From positions 124,001 to 188,000 of the forward strand of contig NZ_BCVE01000005.1 in the NCBI RefSeq assembly GCF_001591585.1: a DNA stretch of 64,000 nt, given 5' to 3'. The notes under the pieces are model-generated. The model was not told the origin of the DNA and searched no databases. It saw only the letters and a program-made list of their open reading frames with translations. The stretch is from Niallia circulans NBRC 13626 (GTDB lineage Bacteria > Bacillota > Bacilli > Bacillales > Cytobacillaceae). Shown one piece after another: positions 36,305 to 45,268 of the stretch (the first letter of the stretch is position 1; each line of letters opens with the position of its first letter). The translations under genes and the position numbers were made by a program.

Positions 36305-37966
36305 TTATAGCGTAATACTATCATTTTTAGATACTTTCATAAATATTAAGAGAGAGAGAACTGTTATTATCGTTAATATTGTAGACAGTGCTGCTGCAAT
36401 ACCATAATTCCCCCGAATTACCTCCGTATAAATTGCTACTGTCATTGTTTTGGTATTCACCGTATATAGCAATATGGACGTAGAAAGCTCTGAAAGCATG
36501 GTAATCCAGCTCAATATTGCTCCAGAGATAATGCCAGGCAACATCATTGGAACGGTTATTTTGATAAAAGTATTTAACCGGCTACTGCCTAAACTTTCAG
36601 CCGCTTCCTCAATAGAAGGTGGAATTTGCTGTAAGGAGGCTACTGATGATCTTATCGTATACGGCAATCTTCTAATAGATAAAGAAATAACCATAATAAA
36701 CGCTGTACCAGTAATTGCGATTATTCCACTTCCACCTATTCCCGTATTAAATGATGCTAATAAGGCTATTCCTAAAACAGTGCCAGGAACAATATAAGGA
36801 ATCATACTTAAACTATCAATCAATGATGTAAATAGGTTACGTTTCCTTACCGCCAAATAAGAAATAAAGATAGCAAAAATAACTACTATTACTAGGGCTA
36901 AGAAAGGTATCCTTATCGTGTTAATTATCGCTGATCCCATTCTATCCCATGCTTCTATATAACTATTAAAAGAATATCCCTCTTGAAATACCATCCCTTT
37001 TGTATTTAAAAACGAGGTATACATCAGGTAAAATTGTGGCAGCATCGCAATAAATACAATGCCATAAACTACTATATAAACAAAAAGTTTCTTAAATCCT
37101 TTCATACTTTTGGGCTGCACAGGGTGAAGCGAACTCATACTAAAAGAGTTTTTATTGGACACATACTTCTGAATTAAAAATATTACTAAGGCAATAACAA
37201 TTGCAATAATAGCTAAAGAAGCTGCAAATGCTGCATTTCCTCCTACCTCACTAATGAACTGCGTATAAATTAACACCGGGAAAGTTCGATAACCTTCTCC
37301 AATTAACATCGGGGTTCCAAAATCAGAAAACGCCCGCATAAAAACTAGTAAAGCTCCTGCTAAAATGGTAGGAATCAACAGTGGTAATAACACTTTGAAA
37401 AACCGAGCTATTCCTGTACATCCCATACTCTCAGCTGCTTCTAAAATCGAATTATCAATACTCTTGAAGGCACCCGTAACATATAAGAAAATCAGCGGGA
37501 ACAACTGCAAAGTAAAAACTAGGGTTATTCCAGAAAATCCGTAAATATCAAATGGAGGAAAATGAAGATATTCCACTAAAAATTTAGTAATGACTCCATT
37601 TCTTCCTAATAATAGGATCCATGAGTAGGCACCAATAAAGGGTGCTGACATGGAAGCTATAATAATTAATACTTGCAGCACTTTTTTTCCTTTAAACTGA
37701 AACATAGAAAATAAATAAGCTAAAGTTATTCCAATTACTAATGCAAAGAACGTTGCAGAAATAGAAACTTTAAAACTATTGATTAATGTTTCCGAGTAGT
37801 AACTTTTAGAGAAAAACTCAACAAAGTATTTTAATGAAAAGGAACCATTTATAAATAACGCTTGTATTAAAATCATTAATACCGGATATATAAGGAAAAC
37901 GGTATACGTAAGAAGGATAAATAAGGAGGATCCGGTCCAAATATTAAATTTAAACTTGTTTCTCAT
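36305..37966 (-). CDS. double-length ABC permease (AfuB/FbpB type)
   Basis: This 553-residue protein is a fused two-module permease with about 12 helices. Each half has an EAA loop: EAAESMGCTGIARFFKVLLP (about residues 175-194) and EAAESLGSSRLNTFIKITVP (about 446-465). This architecture belongs to the ferric-iron/thiamine/sugar-phosphate/phosphonate transporter group. It forms an operon with an ATPase (3 bp upstream) and a binding protein. Sugar phosphates are favoured over iron because a YesMN-type sensor pair and a cre box are linked (inference). Confidence 0.9.
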   Translation of the reverse strand: MRNKFKFNIWTGSSLFILLTYTVFLIYPVLMILIQALFINGSFSLKYFVEFFSKSYYSETLINSFKVSISATFFALVIGITLAYLFSMFQFKGKKVLQVLIIIASMSAPFIGAYSWILLLGRNGVITKFLVEYLHFPPFDIYGFSGITLVFTLQLFPLIFLYVTGAFKSIDNSILEAAESMGCTGIARFFKVLLPLLIPTILAGALLVFMRAFSDFGTPMLIGEGYRTFPVLIYTQFISEVGGNAAFAASLAIIAIVIALVIFLIQKYVSNKNSFSMSSLHPVQPKSMKGFKKLFVYIVVYGIVFIAMLPQFYLMYTSFLNTKGMVFQEGYSFNSYIEAWDRMGSAIINTIRIPFLALVIVVIFAIFISYLAVRKRNLFTSLIDSLSMIPYIVPGTVLGIALLASFNTGIGGSGIIAITGTAFIMVISLSIRRLPYTIRSSVASLQQIPPSIEEAAESLGSSRLNTFIKITVPMMLPGIISGAILSWITMLSELSTSILLYTVNTKTMTVAIYTEVIRGNYGIAAALSTILTIITVLSLLIFMKVSKNDSITL

Positions 37967-37969
37967 TAT

Positions 37970-39052
37970 TTACACCCCCAATAAATTACGTGAACCATCA
38001 TCAGTAAATATATTGATTTTTTGTTTATTTATCGCCAGCCAGACTTCATCCCCAGCCTTCAAATCCTCTTCAAATGTTGACTCTTCACTTACTTGAATAT
38101 TTTCTCCTGTATCCAGATGAATGAAATATTCCGTATTCATTCCTAGGTAGACACTATCAGTTATTACGCCACGAATAGTATCAGGATTTTGCTTTGTTCT
38201 TACATATTCCTCTGGTCTAATACTCACTCTAACTCTTTGACTATGTTCGCTGGCTAGTTCATCAAAGGGAAGATTAAAACCATTTTCGAACTCTATTGTG
38301 GCACTATCTCCAGTGGAAACTAGTTTCGCTTCTTGTATATTAGTTCTCCCAATAAAGGTAGCAACAAATTCATTAGCAGGGCGGTGATATAATTCTTTCG
38401 GACTTCCAATTTGCTGAATTACTCCATTATTCATAACAGCAATCTGATCTGAAATTGCCATGGCTTCTTCTTGATCATGGGTAACATATACGGTTGTTAT
38501 TCCCACTTCTCTTTGGATATCCCTAATAGCTTGGCGCATATCAAGTCTTAATTTAGCATCTAAGTTACTTAGCGGTTCATCCATCAGTAGTACATCAGGA
38601 TTTATTGCTAATGCACGTGCTAGCGCAACACGCTGCTGTTGTCCACCACTTAATTTTTCTGGTTTCCGCTCACTATATTGCTCAATTTGCATTAATTTCA
38701 AATATTGAGTCGTCCTCTGTTGGATTTCCTCTTTCGTAAGTTTTCTTTGTTTTAAACCAAATTCTACATTTTCTCTTACCGTTAAATGAGGAAAGATTGC
38801 GTAGTTTTGAAATACCATTCCGATATTTCTTTTACTTGGTTCTTTATCATTTATTCTGTTCTCATTAAAATAGAAGTTTCCTCCTTCTATTGAATTAAAA
38901 CCAGCTATCATTCTCAGTAAGGTTGTTTTCCCACATCCAGATGGACCTAATAGGGTAAATAAAGATCCATCTTTTATGTTCAGGGTTAGATCTGGAATTA
39001 CCGCTACTCCTCCATATTCCTTTTTGGCATGCTCTATATTAATAAAACTCAT
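37970..39052 (-). CDS. ABC transporter ATPase (PotA/FbpC type)
   Basis: This 360-residue ATPase has Walker A GPSGCGKTT (36-44), signature LSGGQQQR, Walker B LLMDEPLSNLDAK and the switch His in VYVTHDQEEAMA. A C-terminal TOBE-like regulatory domain (about 240-350) is present. It energises the double permease encoded 3 bp downstream. A strong AGGAGGTG site precedes the ATG. Confidence 0.95.
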   Translation of the reverse strand: MSFINIEHAKKEYGGVAVIPDLTLNIKDGSLFTLLGPSGCGKTTLLRMIAGFNSIEGGNFYFNENRINDKEPSKRNIGMVFQNYAIFPHLTVRENVEFGLKQRKLTKEEIQQRTTQYLKLMQIEQYSERKPEKLSGGQQQRVALARALAINPDVLLMDEPLSNLDAKLRLDMRQAIRDIQREVGITTVYVTHDQEEAMAISDQIAVMNNGVIQQIGSPKELYHRPANEFVATFIGRTNIQEAKLVSTGDSATIEFENGFNLPFDELASEHSQRVRVSIRPEEYVRTKQNPDTIRGVITDSVYLGMNTEYFIHLDTGENIQVSEESTFEEDLKAGDEVWLAINKQKINIFTDDGSRNLLGV

Positions 39053-39076
39053 TCTCTTTCACCTCCTGGCCTCTCA

Positions 39077-40105
39077 TTATTTAGATTGAATATCAACAAA
39101 TATTTCATTATAATGTTGGACAATTTCATCCTTATGCTTAATAACATATTCATAGTCTTCTGTTAATGTCTTAATATCTGCAAGCGGCTTCATATTTTCT
39201 CCGATTTCTACATCATCTCTAACTGGTCTATTAGTTGTTGATTTTGCTAGTACCTCTTGAACATCTTTAGAAATAATGAAATCAAGGAATTTTTTCGCAT
39301 TATCCATATTTTTGGCATTTTTTACAACCGCTGAGTTTGCAGGTAAGAAAACCGTACCTTCTTCTGGATAAATAATTTCAACATTCGCTCCATCATTCAA
39401 TAACTTCACTGTCGGATCTTCATAAGATAACCCAACTGCCATCTCTCCATCTGCCACTGTTTTATATACATTACTAGAACTAGAGTTGATTTTTCCATCT
39501 ATATTTGTAAAGAGATCTTCTACATAATTCCAGGCATCATCTGAATCATATCCGCCCTTTGCAAGTAAAATATTCGTTAATTGAGAAAATGCACTTGATG
39601 AATTAACTGGATCAGCTGTAGAGATTTTTCCTTTTAACTCGGGATTCAATAAATCAGCATATCCTTTAATATCCATTCCTTTTGTCAGATCTTTATTTAC
39701 AACAAGTACACTTCCATCTAAAGTAAATGGAGTAGAATATCCATTAGTATTACGATATTCCTCTATTACGTTTTCGTTTTCAGCAGAAACATATTCTTCG
39801 AATAATTCTCCATGAAGAGCATAAGTAGTATAGGTTCCTCCAAACATTACATCCGCCACTGGAGAGTCTTTTTCGCTTTCCAACTTTTTGAATAACTCTC
39901 CTGTACCAGCTTGAATTAACTCAACCTTGATTCCATATTTTTCTTCAAATGCAGGGATTGTCGCATTAATTAACCCTTCTGAATTTGGTGTGTAAATAAC
40001 TAATTTATCCGATGCTCCTTCTCCCGCTTTCTCTTCAGATGAACAAGCAGTTAGTGCTAATACACCCACAACTACTAAAATGAACATTTTCCAATATCTT
40101 TTCAT
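39077..40105 (-). CDS. ABC transporter substrate-binding lipoprotein (AfuA/HptA/PhnS-like)
   Basis: This 342-residue lipoprotein (lipobox ALTAC, Cys21) has the family 1/6 SBP pattern used for Fe3+, 2-aminoethylphosphonate and hexose phosphates (KLVIYTPNSEGLINATIPAF, FGGTYTTYALHGELFE). It lacks the paired tyrosines usual in ferric-binding proteins at a visible conserved position (SYEDPT instead). In Staphylococcus aureus a related SBP, HptA, acts with a HptRS sensor pair for hexose phosphates; the gene order here is similar. It is the first transporter gene, with a perfect cre box 45 bp upstream. Confidence 0.88.
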   Translation of the reverse strand: MKRYWKMFILVVVGVLALTACSSEEKAGEGASDKLVIYTPNSEGLINATIPAFEEKYGIKVELIQAGTGELFKKLESEKDSPVADVMFGGTYTTYALHGELFEEYVSAENENVIEEYRNTNGYSTPFTLDGSVLVVNKDLTKGMDIKGYADLLNPELKGKISTADPVNSSSAFSQLTNILLAKGGYDSDDAWNYVEDLFTNIDGKINSSSSNVYKTVADGEMAVGLSYEDPTVKLLNDGANVEIIYPEEGTVFLPANSAVVKNAKNMDNAKKFLDFIISKDVQEVLAKSTTNRPVRDDVEIGENMKPLADIKTLTEDYEYVIKHKDEIVQHYNEIFVDIQSK

Positions 40106-40149
40106 TTATTATCCTCTCCTTATCATTGATATGTTTAGGATAATATATA

Positions 40150-40164
40150 AGCAAACGCTTTCAA
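40150..40164. promoter_or_regulatory. cre box upstream of the binding-protein gene
   Basis: On the minus strand TTGAAAGCGTTTGCT matches all defined positions of WTGNAANCGNWNNCW. It lies 45 bp upstream of the SBP start, in the 95-bp gap after the regulator gene. Carbon-catabolite control points to a carbon-containing substrate rather than iron. Confidence 0.8.
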
Positions 40165-40200
40165 ATGGTACTATTCTATAAATTCAGAGAAAATTCTACA

Positions 40201-40965
40201 CTACTTTCTCTCCAAAAATTCAGTACAAGTATATCCTGTGTATTTCTTAAACACTTGATTAAAATACTTATAATCAGTGAAACCAACTTTTTCAGCTATT
40301 TGATAAATTTTATACTCTCCGCGTTGAACCTCTTCAATTGATTTTTTTATTCGATATTGATTCAGGTATTCATTAAAAGTTTGTTTGGTTTCCTCTTTAA
40401 ATTTCTTATAAAGAAGAGATGAGCTATATCCCAGTTCATTTGACACTGCATTAAAAGTAAACTTTTTTGCGTAATTTTTCTCAATATATTGAATCATCTG
40501 CTTAACTAAATGATCATAATGACCCTCAAAAGATGAATGTGCTAACCCCTTAATCATATCGTCTATTTTCTGCTTTTCCTTTTGTTCCAGTTTCAATATA
40601 TCTACCATTGACCCTGCTTTTCTGATAGCTTCTTTTAATTCTGATTCATTTATCGGTTTTACAATAAATTCAACTGCGTCATAAGAAATTGCCTTTTTTG
40701 CATTAGGAAAATCATTATATCCCGAGACAATAATTTTTGAAAAAATAAGATATTTTGTTTCTTCAAGCATTTGAAAGGCATTTTTTCTTGGCATATTAAT
40801 ATCTGTAATGACAATATCAGGCTTTAGTTCATTTATAAGTTCAATTCCTTCTTCCCCATCACTTGCTTCTCCAATTACTACGCAATTAACTGATTCATAA
40901 TCAAAACCATAACGCAGCCATTTTCTTATTAACTTTTCATCTTCAATAATGAGAACTCTGTACAC
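40201..40965 (-). CDS. YesN/HptR-type response regulator (short)
   Basis: This 254-residue regulator has a receiver (Asp55 in TDINMP, acidic pair Glu8/Asp9) and a C-terminal AraC HTH pair (about 155-250, with YEKNYAKKFTFNAVSNELGY and QIAEKVGFTDYKYFNQVFKK), with only a short linker. It is half the size of the other two YesN proteins in the window and matches the HptR size class. It starts at a GTG behind GGGAGTGAGAG and follows the kinase gene by 7 bp. It should activate the downstream ABC operon. Confidence 0.92.
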   Translation of the reverse strand: MYRVLIIEDEKLIRKWLRYGFDYESVNCVVIGEASDGEEGIELINELKPDIVITDINMPRKNAFQMLEETKYLIFSKIIVSGYNDFPNAKKAISYDAVEFIVKPINESELKEAIRKAGSMVDILKLEQKEKQKIDDMIKGLAHSSFEGHYDHLVKQMIQYIEKNYAKKFTFNAVSNELGYSSSLLYKKFKEETKQTFNEYLNQYRIKKSIEEVQRGEYKIYQIAEKVGFTDYKYFNQVFKKYTGYTCTEFLERK

Positions 40966-40972
40966 TTTTCTC

Positions 40973-42625
40973 TCACTCCCTGATTTTCATAATTACAGTC
41001 GTATGTTCCCCAGGACTTTTTACTTTGAAGTAAGAATTTGGGTACATTAATAATAATCTTCTCTTTGCATTATATAGGCCATGATGGTTCCCACTTTTCT
41101 TAAATACATTTGAATTTACTTTAACTAACGTACTATCATCTATACCTCCTCCATTATCGCTTATTTGTATCGTCAAACTTTCCCCAGTTCTGAGGATATT
41201 AATTGATAAATGTAAATCGCTTCTATCTCTAAATCCATATTTGATACTATTTTCTACTATTGGCAAAATTAACAATTTCGGAATGAGGAATTCCTCTGTT
41301 TGTTCCTCTATCGTTATGTCAAACGTAAATCGCTCAAACCGTTCTTTGCAAATTTCCAAATAGTTTTTAATATAAAGCATATCGGTTTTAATGGCTGCTA
41401 CTTCATTCATTTTGGAAATGCTATATCTCAAAATGGTATTTAGATTTAAGATTAATTTGTTAGCTAATTCTGTATCATAATAAGTTGCTACTCGTATCGT
41501 TTCCAATGTATTATACAGAAAGTGAGGATTAAATTGCGCCTCTAGCATTTTGCGTTCTGAGATGACATTTTCCTTTAGTAAAGAAATGTTATTTTGATTT
41601 AATTCCTCTAATTCATCGAGCATTTGATTTATATTTTCACTCAAAAATTGGAATTCATCTTTTGACTCTATCTTAAAGCGATAGTTTTTATTATTTGTTA
41701 CTTTTTTCATTTCATTGGATATAAATTCCACATATCTAGAATTATTGTAAGCAATCTTTTTAGAGGAATAACGAGAAAAAAGTAATAAAAAGAAAACCAA
41801 AATCATGACGATGCTAAACGAAAAGCGCCATAATATGTTTAGTGATTCTAATTTTTTATAAACAATTAAATTCATATTTGATTCCAGCAGTCTATGTTTG
41901 GAGTAATAGTTCCCTTCTTCACTTTGGAAATTTCCATCCCTTACTTCTGAACTTACTTTTTCTAAAGATCCTTTTAAAAATTCGAATGAGCTACTGGAGA
42001 AAACATTATGATAATTATCATACAGTAGATATTGGGTTCCATTTCCTGAAGAGTTTTGCAGAAAATCATTTCCATTCATTAAAAAGGCAGCATATCCAAT
42101 CGTATAGGAATCCTCCTTTATCTTTTTTAAAGATAATAAGGTATGCTCTCTTTGAGGAGTCATAAATATCCGACGTATAACTTTTTCCTCTAATGGATTA
42201 TTATCCACTACCGTATTTAAGAAATAGATCAACCTAATATCTTCTTTCTTCTCACTATCAAATAATAAATTTTTATTTTTATCCAATAATAATAACCGAA
42301 TTCTGACATTCCTTTCCTTTCTGCTTAGAAGGTGATAATACTCTTCATATAAATCTCTATCAGTTAATTTTCCATCTACATATCTTGCAAATATGGTTTC
42401 GCTGTACATTTCTAAATTTTCATCAAGGTAACTAGTTATACTTTTATACTGTTTAGTAATCCTTTCCCTTTCTTCTGTTATTTCTTGGTTGATTGAATAG
42501 TAATAGTAGCCAAATAGTCCTCCAAAAATCACCAAGGAAGCCAGCGAGATAGTAATAAGCGAACTTACCATAATTTCCTTTCGTAATCTATCTTTAAATT
42601 TAAACGTTTTCAAAAAATGATTCAC
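40973..42625 (-). CDS. YesM/HptS-type sensor histidine kinase
   Basis: This 550-residue kinase has an N-terminal helix (about 17-40), an extracellular domain of about 220 residues, a second helix (about 270-288), a HAMP-like linker, EAQFNPHFLYNT with phospho-acceptor His368 and an ATPase domain (SDNGGGIDD). The start is uncertain: a GTG at 42625 directly abuts AAAGGTGG, while a TTG at 42613 has longer spacing. It is the first gene of a kinase-regulator-transporter series. Confidence 0.92.
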   Translation of the reverse strand: MNHFLKTFKFKDRLRKEIMVSSLITISLASLVIFGGLFGYYYYSINQEITEERERITKQYKSITSYLDENLEMYSETIFARYVDGKLTDRDLYEEYYHLLSRKERNVRIRLLLLDKNKNLLFDSEKKEDIRLIYFLNTVVDNNPLEEKVIRRIFMTPQREHTLLSLKKIKEDSYTIGYAAFLMNGNDFLQNSSGNGTQYLLYDNYHNVFSSSSFEFLKGSLEKVSSEVRDGNFQSEEGNYYSKHRLLESNMNLIVYKKLESLNILWRFSFSIVMILVFFLLLFSRYSSKKIAYNNSRYVEFISNEMKKVTNNKNYRFKIESKDEFQFLSENINQMLDELEELNQNNISLLKENVISERKMLEAQFNPHFLYNTLETIRVATYYDTELANKLILNLNTILRYSISKMNEVAAIKTDMLYIKNYLEICKERFERFTFDITIEEQTEEFLIPKLLILPIVENSIKYGFRDRSDLHLSINILRTGESLTIQISDNGGGIDDSTLVKVNSNVFKKSGNHHGLYNAKRRLLLMYPNSYFKVKSPGEHTTVIMKIRE

Positions 42626-42896
42626 CCACCTTTCTCTACTAACTCCTTATTGTTACGACTACTTTACCAAGATAATTAAAAATTGGAAAGGTAATTTGAA
42701 AAACGATACTCACAAACTATTAAATACCAAAAACAGCAGAAGAGACAATTCAAGATAAATAGGATTGTTCTATGCGAATTATATGACTTTCAGGATCATA
42801 TTGTAAGTCGCATATTAATGAATTCTTCACCATATAAGATAAAAAGAAGCATAGATTTCTTTTCACTTTTTTTGCTTAGTCATTTATGTAAATAAA
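42626..42896. other. intergenic region with no further feature seen
   Basis: Together with the terminator that follows, this forms a 326-bp gap upstream of the kinase gene. It is AT-rich and contains the promoter zone of the kinase operon. No gene, repeat or RNA motif was recognised. Confidence 0.5.
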
Positions 42897-42935
42897 AACA
42901 GAAGATATCAATAGGAATCATTGATACCTTCTGTT
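42897..42935 (-). terminator. terminator of treP
   Basis: AACAGAAGATATCAAT (42897-42912) pairs with ATTGATACCTTCTGTT (42920-42935) with one bulge. On the minus strand TTTTATTT follows. It lies 16 bp after the treP stop and separates treP from the downstream kinase operon. Confidence 0.85.
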
Positions 42936-42951
42936 ATAAATACTCTACTAT

Positions 42952-44352
42952 TTATTGCGCCTTGCGCACTTTTGCAAATAATATTGTTAAAAGGAATGGG
43001 ACGATTATTACAATGGCCATTCCAATAAAGAATGCTCCCCAATTATTAGGGAAAATGGACAGGAATCCTGGCAAGCCGCCTACTCCTATTGAAGGTGCTT
43101 TTACTGCTTGGATAGAAATAAAAGCACCAGCTATAGCAGATCCAATAATGGCCGAAATAAAGGCAAAGCGGAAGCGCAGATTAACACCAAACAACGCTGG
43201 CTCCGTAACACCAAGATACGCGGAGATAGCTGAAGTTACTGACAAACTCTTTAATTTTTCATCTTTTAATATAAACAACATGGCAAGTGCTGCTGACCCT
43301 TGAGCAATATTGGATAAAGCAACCATCGGCCATAGAAATGTTCCTCCAGTGCTTCCGATCAACTGCAAATCTACTGCTAAGAAGGTATGATGCATACCAG
43401 TAATAACAAGCGGTGCATATAATCCGCCGTATATTAATCCACCTAAAATTGGCGCAAAATCAAAGATTGCTACAACTCCATCTGTAATCATGTTTCCGAT
43501 AAAAAATGTGATTGGACCTATTGCAATAAATGATACAAAACCAGTTACAAGTAAAGCAATAGGTGCTACGAATAACATTTGAAAGGAATCTGGGATTCTG
43601 TTTCTTAAGAAAATTTCTAACTTAGCTAAAACATAGGAAGCAAGCAGGACTGGTAAAACTTGACCTTGATAGCCAACCTTTTCTACTTCTAAGCCAAAAA
43701 TGTTCCATGTCGGTATTTCTTCTGCCTTTCCATATCCCCATGCATTCAATAAATCAGGATGAACGAGCATTAATCCAAGCACAATCCCTAATAAAGGACT
43801 GCCGCCAAATCTAGTCATTGCAGACCAGCCGATTAAACCAGGTAAAAAAGTAAACGCTGTATTAGCTATTAAATTGATAATACTAGCAAAGTCTGCCCAT
43901 TGTGGAAACGCTTGAACCACCGATTGCTCAAAAAAGATACCTTCACCTGTTAAGACATTATTGATTCCCATTAGTAAACCAGCTGTTACAATCGCAGGCA
44001 AAATCGGAATAAATATATCAGCTAACATTTTTACAGCACGCTGTAATGGATTTAAATTTTGTTCTGAGGCTTTTTTGACATCATCCTTCGACCCTTCGGA
44101 TGCACCCGTTTGATTGATTAACTCTTTATAAACCTTCTCCACCGTACCTGGACCAATTACTACTTGAAATTGACCATTTGTCGAAAAAGACCCTTTCACT
44201 AAATCTAATGATTCAAGCTTCTCTTTATCTACTTTTGCTTCATCTGCTAATGCAAATCGTAATCTGGTCACACAGTGCGTTGCAGCATAAATATTCTCTT
44301 TGCCGCCAATCGCTTCAATTATATTACTAACCTGCTGTTTATCTATGCTCAT
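42952..44352 (-). CDS. treP: PTS trehalose-specific permease IIBC
   Basis: This 466-residue permease closely resembles B. subtilis TreP along its length (ATHCVTRLRFAL with phospho-Cys27; KGSFSTNGQFQVVIG; NPLQRAVKMLADIFIPILP; GYQGQVLPVLLASY; GVTEPALFGVNLR). It imports trehalose as trehalose-6-phosphate; no IIA domain is present, so IIA-Glc is borrowed. Unlike the usual treP-treA-treR order, no phosphotrehalase gene or obvious TreR is adjacent, and a terminator follows directly. Its promoter carries two inverted copies of a TreR-like operator and a cre box. Confidence 0.95.
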   Translation of the reverse strand: MSIDKQQVSNIIEAIGGKENIYAATHCVTRLRFALADEAKVDKEKLESLDLVKGSFSTNGQFQVVIGPGTVEKVYKELINQTGASEGSKDDVKKASEQNLNPLQRAVKMLADIFIPILPAIVTAGLLMGINNVLTGEGIFFEQSVVQAFPQWADFASIINLIANTAFTFLPGLIGWSAMTRFGGSPLLGIVLGLMLVHPDLLNAWGYGKAEEIPTWNIFGLEVEKVGYQGQVLPVLLASYVLAKLEIFLRNRIPDSFQMLFVAPIALLVTGFVSFIAIGPITFFIGNMITDGVVAIFDFAPILGGLIYGGLYAPLVITGMHHTFLAVDLQLIGSTGGTFLWPMVALSNIAQGSAALAMLFILKDEKLKSLSVTSAISAYLGVTEPALFGVNLRFRFAFISAIIGSAIAGAFISIQAVKAPSIGVGGLPGFLSIFPNNWGAFFIGMAIVIIVPFLLTILFAKVRKAQ

Positions 44353-44403
44353 TTCTTACGTCCTCCTATTCTATGATGAAAGTAAATTCTATTCCAATAC
44401 TAA

Positions 44404-44418
44404 TAAAAACGTTTGCAA
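44404..44418. promoter_or_regulatory. cre box in treP leader
   Basis: On the minus strand TTGCAAACGTTTTTA matches the CcpA consensus with one mismatch. It lies about 40 bp downstream of the inferred transcription start and 52 bp upstream of the treP start codon, a roadblock position. Confidence 0.65.
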
Positions 44419-44430
44419 ATCTTGTCGAAT

Positions 44431-44484
44431 CTTGTATATACATGTCATAAAACTAATGATATAGATGTATATACAAGTTGTCAA
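44431..44484 (-). promoter_or_regulatory. treP promoter with paired TreR-like operators
   Basis: On the minus strand TTGACA (44484-44479) and TATCAT (44461-44456) are spaced by 17 bases. The operator-like CTTGTATATACAT lies exactly between them (44477-44465). A second copy in inverted orientation lies at 44431-44443, just after the start site. The core TTGTATATACAA-type palindrome is that known for B. subtilis TreR. The regulator gene itself is not adjacent. Confidence 0.8.
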
Positions 44485-44830
44485 TAAAAAGGATAATACG
44501 TTTACAATAGTATTTTTTTCCATTAGATTAGAGAAATAAATCCTATTAGTAGTCCTAACACAAGCAGAAGATTAAGTAAGTAGAATAGTATTTTATTTGT
44601 TGATGATATTAAAACCTGCCAACCTTCCATAGCTGAATGGAGAAGATATTAATTCTTTTCTGTAGTATTTCAGGTATGTTTCAATAGTTTGAGTTTGGAA
44701 AGCAAATACTTACAATGGACCATTAGTCATCAGCTGTTTATGTCAAAGGAGTAGTAAAATATAGGAGAAATTACTGGAAAAAGGCTTCCCATTATGGCAA
44801 AGATGAGAGGATTCTAGCCTAAATGGGGTT
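44485..44830. other. non-coding stretch before the 41-bp array
   Basis: About 350 bp between the treP promoter and the tandem array. It is AT-rich and has no open reading of note on either strand. No RNA gene or known motif was recognised. Confidence 0.5.
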
Positions 44831-45093
44831 TTATCAGTCAAATCTGTTGGGTTTTCAGGCAAATTTCTGTTTTATCAGCCAAAGTTAGGGACTTTTCAGC
44901 CAAACTTCATTTTTATCAGCCAAAGTTAGGGGCTTTTCAGCCAAACTTCGATCTTATCAGCCAAAGCTAGGGGCTTTTCAGCCAATCTTCATTTTTATCA
45001 GCCAAAACTGGGGGCTTTTCAGCCAAACTTCTGTTTTATCAGCCAATCTCACTGGCTTTTCAGCTAAAGTCGAATTTTTTCAGCCAACATCAG
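44831..45093. repeat. 41-bp tandem repeat array, about 6.4 units
   Basis: The motif TTATCAG begins at 44831, 44872, 44913, 44954, 44995 and 45036, with a TTTTCAG variant at 45077: a strict 41-bp period. Each unit holds two related half-units, (T)TATCAGCCAAA and CTTTTCAGCCAAA, whose starts are 21 and 20 bp apart. A consensus unit is TTATCAGCCAAAGTTAGGGG followed by CTTTTCAGCCAAACTTCATTT. Units differ by several substitutions but have no insertions or deletions. No open reading frame crosses it. It lies between treP (upstream side) and the 3' end of the YhgE/Pip gene. Half-unit spacing of 20.5 bp equals about two DNA turns. Confidence 0.92.
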
Positions 45094-45268
45094 TTTTCCT
45101 TAAAGCTTACATAATTAACATAAACACTTAATAAGGCTGATTCCTTCCTTCTTTTACCCTTTTCGGCATTACATTATTCTTAAAAATAAAAGCAAAAAGA
45201 CTGTTCTATCATGTAGAAACAGTCCTTCGCTTTCCATAATGGGAGATTCCTTATCCACGTAGTCCCTA

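Noticed and set aside
39077-40105. firm call as a ferric-iron binding protein
   Set aside because: The paired-tyrosine iron ligands were not recognised and carbon-catabolite control is visible instead.
42598-42612. cre-like match at the start of the third kinase gene
   Set aside because: It lies inside the coding start and lacks the conserved G; likely chance.
44831-45093. CRISPR array
   Set aside because: The 41-bp units are contiguous tandem repeats with no unique spacers and no cas genes nearby.
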